NCBI RefSeq assembly: GCF_003813775.1
Contig: NZ_RPDH01000001.1
Span: forward strand, 2,542,001 to 2,606,000
From: Chitinophaga lutea
GTDB taxonomy: Bacteria > Bacteroidota > Bacteroidia > Chitinophagales > Chitinophagaceae
DNA length: 64,000 nucleotides
Reading direction: 5' to 3'
Positions 61,236 to 64,000 of the stretch are shown here, one piece after another. Under the pieces are notes generated by a model that was not told where the DNA came from, did no database searches, and saw nothing but the letters and a program-made list of their open reading frames with translations. Each line of letters begins with the position of its first letter. Position 1 is the first letter of the stretch. The position numbers and the translations under genes were made by a program.

Positions 61236-61270
61236 AAGCCCTGGCAATTCTTTGCCGGGGCTTCTTTTTT
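61236..61270 (+). terminator. Rho-independent terminator in the gap before the hybrid kinase
   Basis: 12-bp stem AAGCCCTGGCAA / TTGCCGGGGCTT (one T-G pair) and a T-run. No plus-strand gene ends upstream of it within 1.8 kb apart from rnc, so it implies an unannotated transcript. Confidence 0.85.
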
Positions 61271-61337
61271 GCTTGTCGTTGCGCCTTGATTTCCAATCAA
61301 TAACAAATTTTTAACACCTATCCGGACCCCGGAAATA

Positions 61338-61345
61338 TAATTTTG
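61338..61345 (+). promoter_or_regulatory. -7 promoter box (TAATTTTG) of the candidate small RNA
   Basis: Exact TAnnTTTG match, about 50 nt ahead of a hairpin terminator and 295 nt before the kinase ATG. Confidence 0.45.
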
Positions 61346-61351
61346 AATCAA

Positions 61352-61426
61352 TTGCGGCCCGAAAAGCTGCAATGAATAAAATTGGAGCGTATTGTTGGGC
61401 CTGGGGTTCTCCCCGGGCCCTTTTTT
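61352..61426 (+). ncRNA. Candidate 75-nt small RNA
   Basis: Runs from the predicted start after TAATTTTG (61338-61345) to a terminator. It contains a hairpin ATTGCGGC / GCTGCAAT (about 61351-61373) and then the 10-bp terminator stem GGGCCTGGGG / CCCCGGGCCC (61397-61406 with 61411-61420) with six T. A 26-codon frame from ATG 61372 runs through the terminator; it could be a leader peptide or chance. Confidence 0.45.
61397..61426 (+). terminator. Second terminator before the hybrid kinase
   Basis: 10-bp stem with one T-G pair, TTCT loop and TTTTTT. Confidence 0.88.
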
Positions 61427-61639
61427 CATATTGCGAGCCCTGTTTTCGTTAACCAACGTTTAACAAATCCAACCGTGGTGTGTTGTTAATTTAGGAAGGG
61501 CGTGGTTTTGTATCAACCAAAGAAATAATCGCTGCGGAAAGACAAAAAGCAGTTAACACCCACTCATCTCAACGGGCGGTACAACCCGTGTATTTTGTTA
61601 ATCATTTGTTGCGCGAATGATCAAAAACAACGGTAGAAA

Positions 61640-63697
61640 ATGATCAGTCACCGGTTCAATAACATCAAAAAAACAGGGCTCACGGCTTCCGTGCATGAAG
61701 ATGATGCGCGCAAGATCATGGTGGTGAATTCGTTCAGCTTCCTGACCGCGCTGCTGTGCACTTTTTGCGGGATATCCCTTTCCGTTATATCGGGCGACTG
61801 GTTGATTTTTTACACTGCGATGGGCTTTGTGTGCGGTTTTCTCAGCATTTTATGGCTGAATGAAAAACGCCGGTTTGCCATAGCCAAATTCGGGCTGCAG
61901 TTCGTGTTCTGTTCCGTGATGCTCTACTATGGCTGCGTGTTCGGCGAAAGCACACAGGTGCATTTCCTCGGGCTTTTCCTGATCGGGGTGCCGCTGCTGA
62001 TTTGTTCCCGGAAAGAAAATGCCCTTCGCTGCCTTTGTCTGACCTTGCCTTTGCTCACGCTGTTTTTGCTCGAAACCAATTATTACTACCAGGTGTTTAC
62101 GCCGATGGACATGGACCGGAACACCACTTATATGTTCCGCTGGCTGATTATGACGGTGGTGGTGATATTGAACTTTATGGTGATCACATTTCACCAGCAT
62201 AATATCAACAGCCTGCTCAAGCGGCTGCACCGTCGGAACGACTCGCTGCGGAAGAGGAACGAAATGGTGCAGCGGCAGGAAGACGCGCTCAAGGAAGCCA
62301 ACCGCCGGCTCGAAAATTACAACGAAATGCTGGAACGCGAAGTGGAGCAGCGCACCCGGCAGCTGATGGACAACAATCTGGTGCAGGAAAAAATGCTGAC
62401 GGACCTCAACACGAGCCTGCGCCGGCTCAAAGCGAAAGAGGATGAGCTGAATGAATATGTAGCCAGCCTGGAAACCGTCAAAGCCGAGCTGCTGCATGCC
62501 CGTGATGAGGCCGAGCGCGCGAATGCGGCCAAATCTTCCTTCCTCCGCGAACTGAGCCATGAAATCAGGAACCCGCTCAACGCCATCATCGGTATCAGCT
62601 ACCTCATGCTGAACGACCGGCATACGCATGGCGAGCTGCCGCCGGGCGTCGTGAATTATATCGAGAATATCAGCACCAGCGGGCATAATTTGCTGGAGAT
62701 CATCAACAACGTGCTGGAACTGGCGCGCATTGAAGCGGGCAAAACCGACAATATTTGCCAGGAACCTTTTGTGCTGCGGGATTGGATATACAATATCGCC
62801 GGTATTTACCAGCATGCGGCAAAGGTCAAAAATGTGAGCATACACGTGCAGGTGGACCACAAACTGCCGGCGCAGCTGCTGGGCGACCGGGTGCACCTGA
62901 CCCAGGTGGTCAACAACCTGCTGACCAATGCCATCAAATTCACGCCGGCCGGGAAAAAGGTGACCCTTTCCTGCTTCCGCCAGGGCGCGGAAGCCTGGTG
63001 CATCCGGGTCACCGATGAGGGCGAAGGCATCCCCGGGGAAAAACAGGCGCTCATCTTTAAACCCTTTGAACAGGCCGACCATACCATTCACCAGCGGTTT
63101 GGCGGTACGGGGCTGGGACTGGCCATTTCCAAACGGTTCACCGAGCTGCTCGGCGGCCGGATCTCCGTCTGGAGCGAGCCCGGTGCCGGAACTGCCTTCA
63201 CCGTCACCCTGCCGCTCCTCCAGGTCAATAAGACACTGAGCCGCGCCGCGGCAACGGTTATGCCCGCCAATACGGAAAAGGCGCCGGTCCAGACCGGGAA
63301 AAAAATACTGCTGATGGAAGACAGTACGGTGAACCAGATGGTGATGCAGGAGTTTTTCAGCTACATGGGCCTTCCGCTGCTGATAGCCGGTAATGGGGAA
63401 GAAGGGCTGGAGATGGCCCGCAAACACCTGCCAGACATGATTATTCTCGATATGCACATGCCCAAACTCGACGGGCGCGACGTGATCCGCGCCATCCGGC
63501 AGGATACGCTGCTGCAGCACGTACCGGTGATCGTCATTTCCGCAGACGCTTTTACCGAGCAGCGGGAACAGGTGCTGCGCGAAGGCGTGCACGAATACCT
63601 CATCAAACCGGTGCAGTTCGACGAACTGCGCATGGTGATCGATAAATACCTGCACAGTTCCATGCTGAATGAATCGCTGGAGGCCGTTACCTGCTGA
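61640..63697 (+). CDS. Membrane hybrid histidine kinase with receiver domain
   Basis: 685 residues. Six membrane helices (about residues 30-190) without a large outer domain, then a coiled coil (~190-300). The HisKA domain has the phospho-His in LSHEIRNPLNAIIG (about residue 312). The ATPase domain shows NNLLTNAIKFT, DEGEGIPG and GGTGLGLAISKRF. A C-terminal receiver carries its Asp in IILDMHMPKLDG and Lys in LIKPVQ. No DNA-binding output domain is fused, so the phosphate must pass to another protein. The signal is unknown. It ends overlapping the convergent small gene by 11 nt. Confidence 0.93.
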   Translation: MISHRFNNIKKTGLTASVHEDDARKIMVVNSFSFLTALLCTFCGISLSVISGDWLIFYTAMGFVCGFLSILWLNEKRRFAIAKFGLQFVFCSVMLYYGCVFGESTQVHFLGLFLIGVPLLICSRKENALRCLCLTLPLLTLFLLETNYYYQVFTPMDMDRNTTYMFRWLIMTVVVILNFMVITFHQHNINSLLKRLHRRNDSLRKRNEMVQRQEDALKEANRRLENYNEMLEREVEQRTRQLMDNNLVQEKMLTDLNTSLRRLKAKEDELNEYVASLETVKAELLHARDEAERANAAKSSFLRELSHEIRNPLNAIIGISYLMLNDRHTHGELPPGVVNYIENISTSGHNLLEIINNVLELARIEAGKTDNICQEPFVLRDWIYNIAGIYQHAAKVKNVSIHVQVDHKLPAQLLGDRVHLTQVVNNLLTNAIKFTPAGKKVTLSCFRQGAEAWCIRVTDEGEGIPGEKQALIFKPFEQADHTIHQRFGGTGLGLAISKRFTELLGGRISVWSEPGAGTAFTVTLPLLQVNKTLSRAAATVMPANTEKAPVQTGKKILLMEDSTVNQMVMQEFFSYMGLPLLIAGNGEEGLEMARKHLPDMIILDMHMPKLDGRDVIRAIRQDTLLQHVPVIVISADAFTEQREQVLREGVHEYLIKPVQFDELRMVIDKYLHSSMLNESLEAVTC

Positions 63698-63905
63698 AAT
63701 GCCGGGTGATTTCTTCCGCCAGCTGCCCTACCAGCGCGGCATCCGCCGGCACTCCGGTGGTGCGGGCACGCAGGTTGTCTTCCTCATCCAGCTCAAAAAT
63801 GATCGTCGTATCGCCTGCAGTGATATGAAACGACACGCTGTAACTGCTGGCGTAGGGCTGCACTTCGTACGACTGCCCGGCAATGGTGACGGTGAATGGT
63901 TCCAT
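63687..63905 (-). CDS. Small hypothetical protein
   Basis: 72 residues, acidic and beta-rich (FTVTIAGQSYEVQPYASSYS, TTIIFELDEEDNLRAR). No signal peptide or known motif. It overlaps the 3' end of the hybrid kinase gene by 11 nt in convergent orientation. The sequence has the balanced composition of a real protein, and a plausible globular fold, but I do not recognise it. Confidence 0.6.
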   Translation of the reverse strand: MEPFTVTIAGQSYEVQPYASSYSVSFHITAGDTTIIFELDEEDNLRARTTGVPADAALVGQLAEEITRHFSR

Positions 63906-64000
63906 CCTGCAAAGATATATACCGGCCGCGATGCCCGACCGAAATGTTAATCAGCCTGTTAACAAGCCTCGCCTTGCGCTTTCCCCCTAACTGCCTTACA

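Overview
The window reads as chromosome of a Bacteroidota member, most likely Chitinophagaceae (Chitinophaga-like). The grounds are gene content typical of the group (DUF3078 protein, TraR/DksA-like gene directly after ileS, bacterial GGGPS, class II NrdJ, LytS/LytTR pair, SIMPL and PepSY-like proteins), about half G+C, few Shine-Dalgarno sequences, and the repeated Bacteroidota promoter element TAnnTTTG upstream of many starts. Almost every gene looks vertically inherited. I saw no prophage, CRISPR array, rRNA or tRNA gene.

Layout. 1-9.8 kb: 3' part of mfd, a SIMPL protein, a lipoprotein, gyrB, an AsmA-like membrane protein, a cysteine-rich AraC regulator and a PepSY-like protein. 10-14.4 kb: ileS followed by a DksA-like protein with a histone-H1-like tail. 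14.4-19 kb: decayed intergenic repeats, a small orphan protein, a GT2-HAD fusion with a membrane anchor, and an MsbA-like exporter. 19-27.5 kb: rbfA, a LolC/E-like permease, an N-terminal transketolase subunit, a WecA/MraY-type transferase, frr, an EamA transporter, PPK2, mscL, a DUF3078 protein and scpA. 27.5-31.3 kb: an AraC regulator beside a redox-stress-like cluster (yceI, nitroreductase, OsmC, pirin). 31.8-38.5 kb: a coiled-coil protein, a PAS protein with an orphan DHp domain, a PaaE-like reductase, dxs and a LytS/LytTR two-component pair. 39-43.4 kb: GGGPS and nrdJ, with two inverted DnaA boxes between them. 43.4-44.4 kb: a 702-bp element with 21-bp terminal inverted repeats and a 5-bp target duplication, apparently inserted into a small-RNA gene. 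44.4-51 kb: Dph6-like ATPase, PhoD-type phosphatase, a secreted orphan, a YcxB-like protein with tandem copies of its 3' end, GNAT, a divergent PRPP synthetase and a CarboxypepD_reg-like protein. 51-57 kb: a complete RND efflux operon. 57-59.4 kb: acpP-fabF-rnc. 59.4-64 kb: a GyrI-like/WYL-regulator pair, a candidate small RNA, a hybrid histidine kinase and a small conserved-looking protein.

Most of the window is housekeeping: DNA repair and topology, translation, isoprenoid and lipid synthesis, envelope transport. The points that stand out are the terminal-repeat element that splits a possible small-RNA gene, the DnaA boxes in front of ribonucleotide reductase, the GT2-HAD fusion whose HAD nucleophile is Asn instead of Asp, the H1-like tail on the DksA-like protein, the tandem C-terminal cassettes after the YcxB-like gene, and repeated operator-like motifs in the redox cluster. 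All assignments come from reading motifs and context; nothing was searched against a database.
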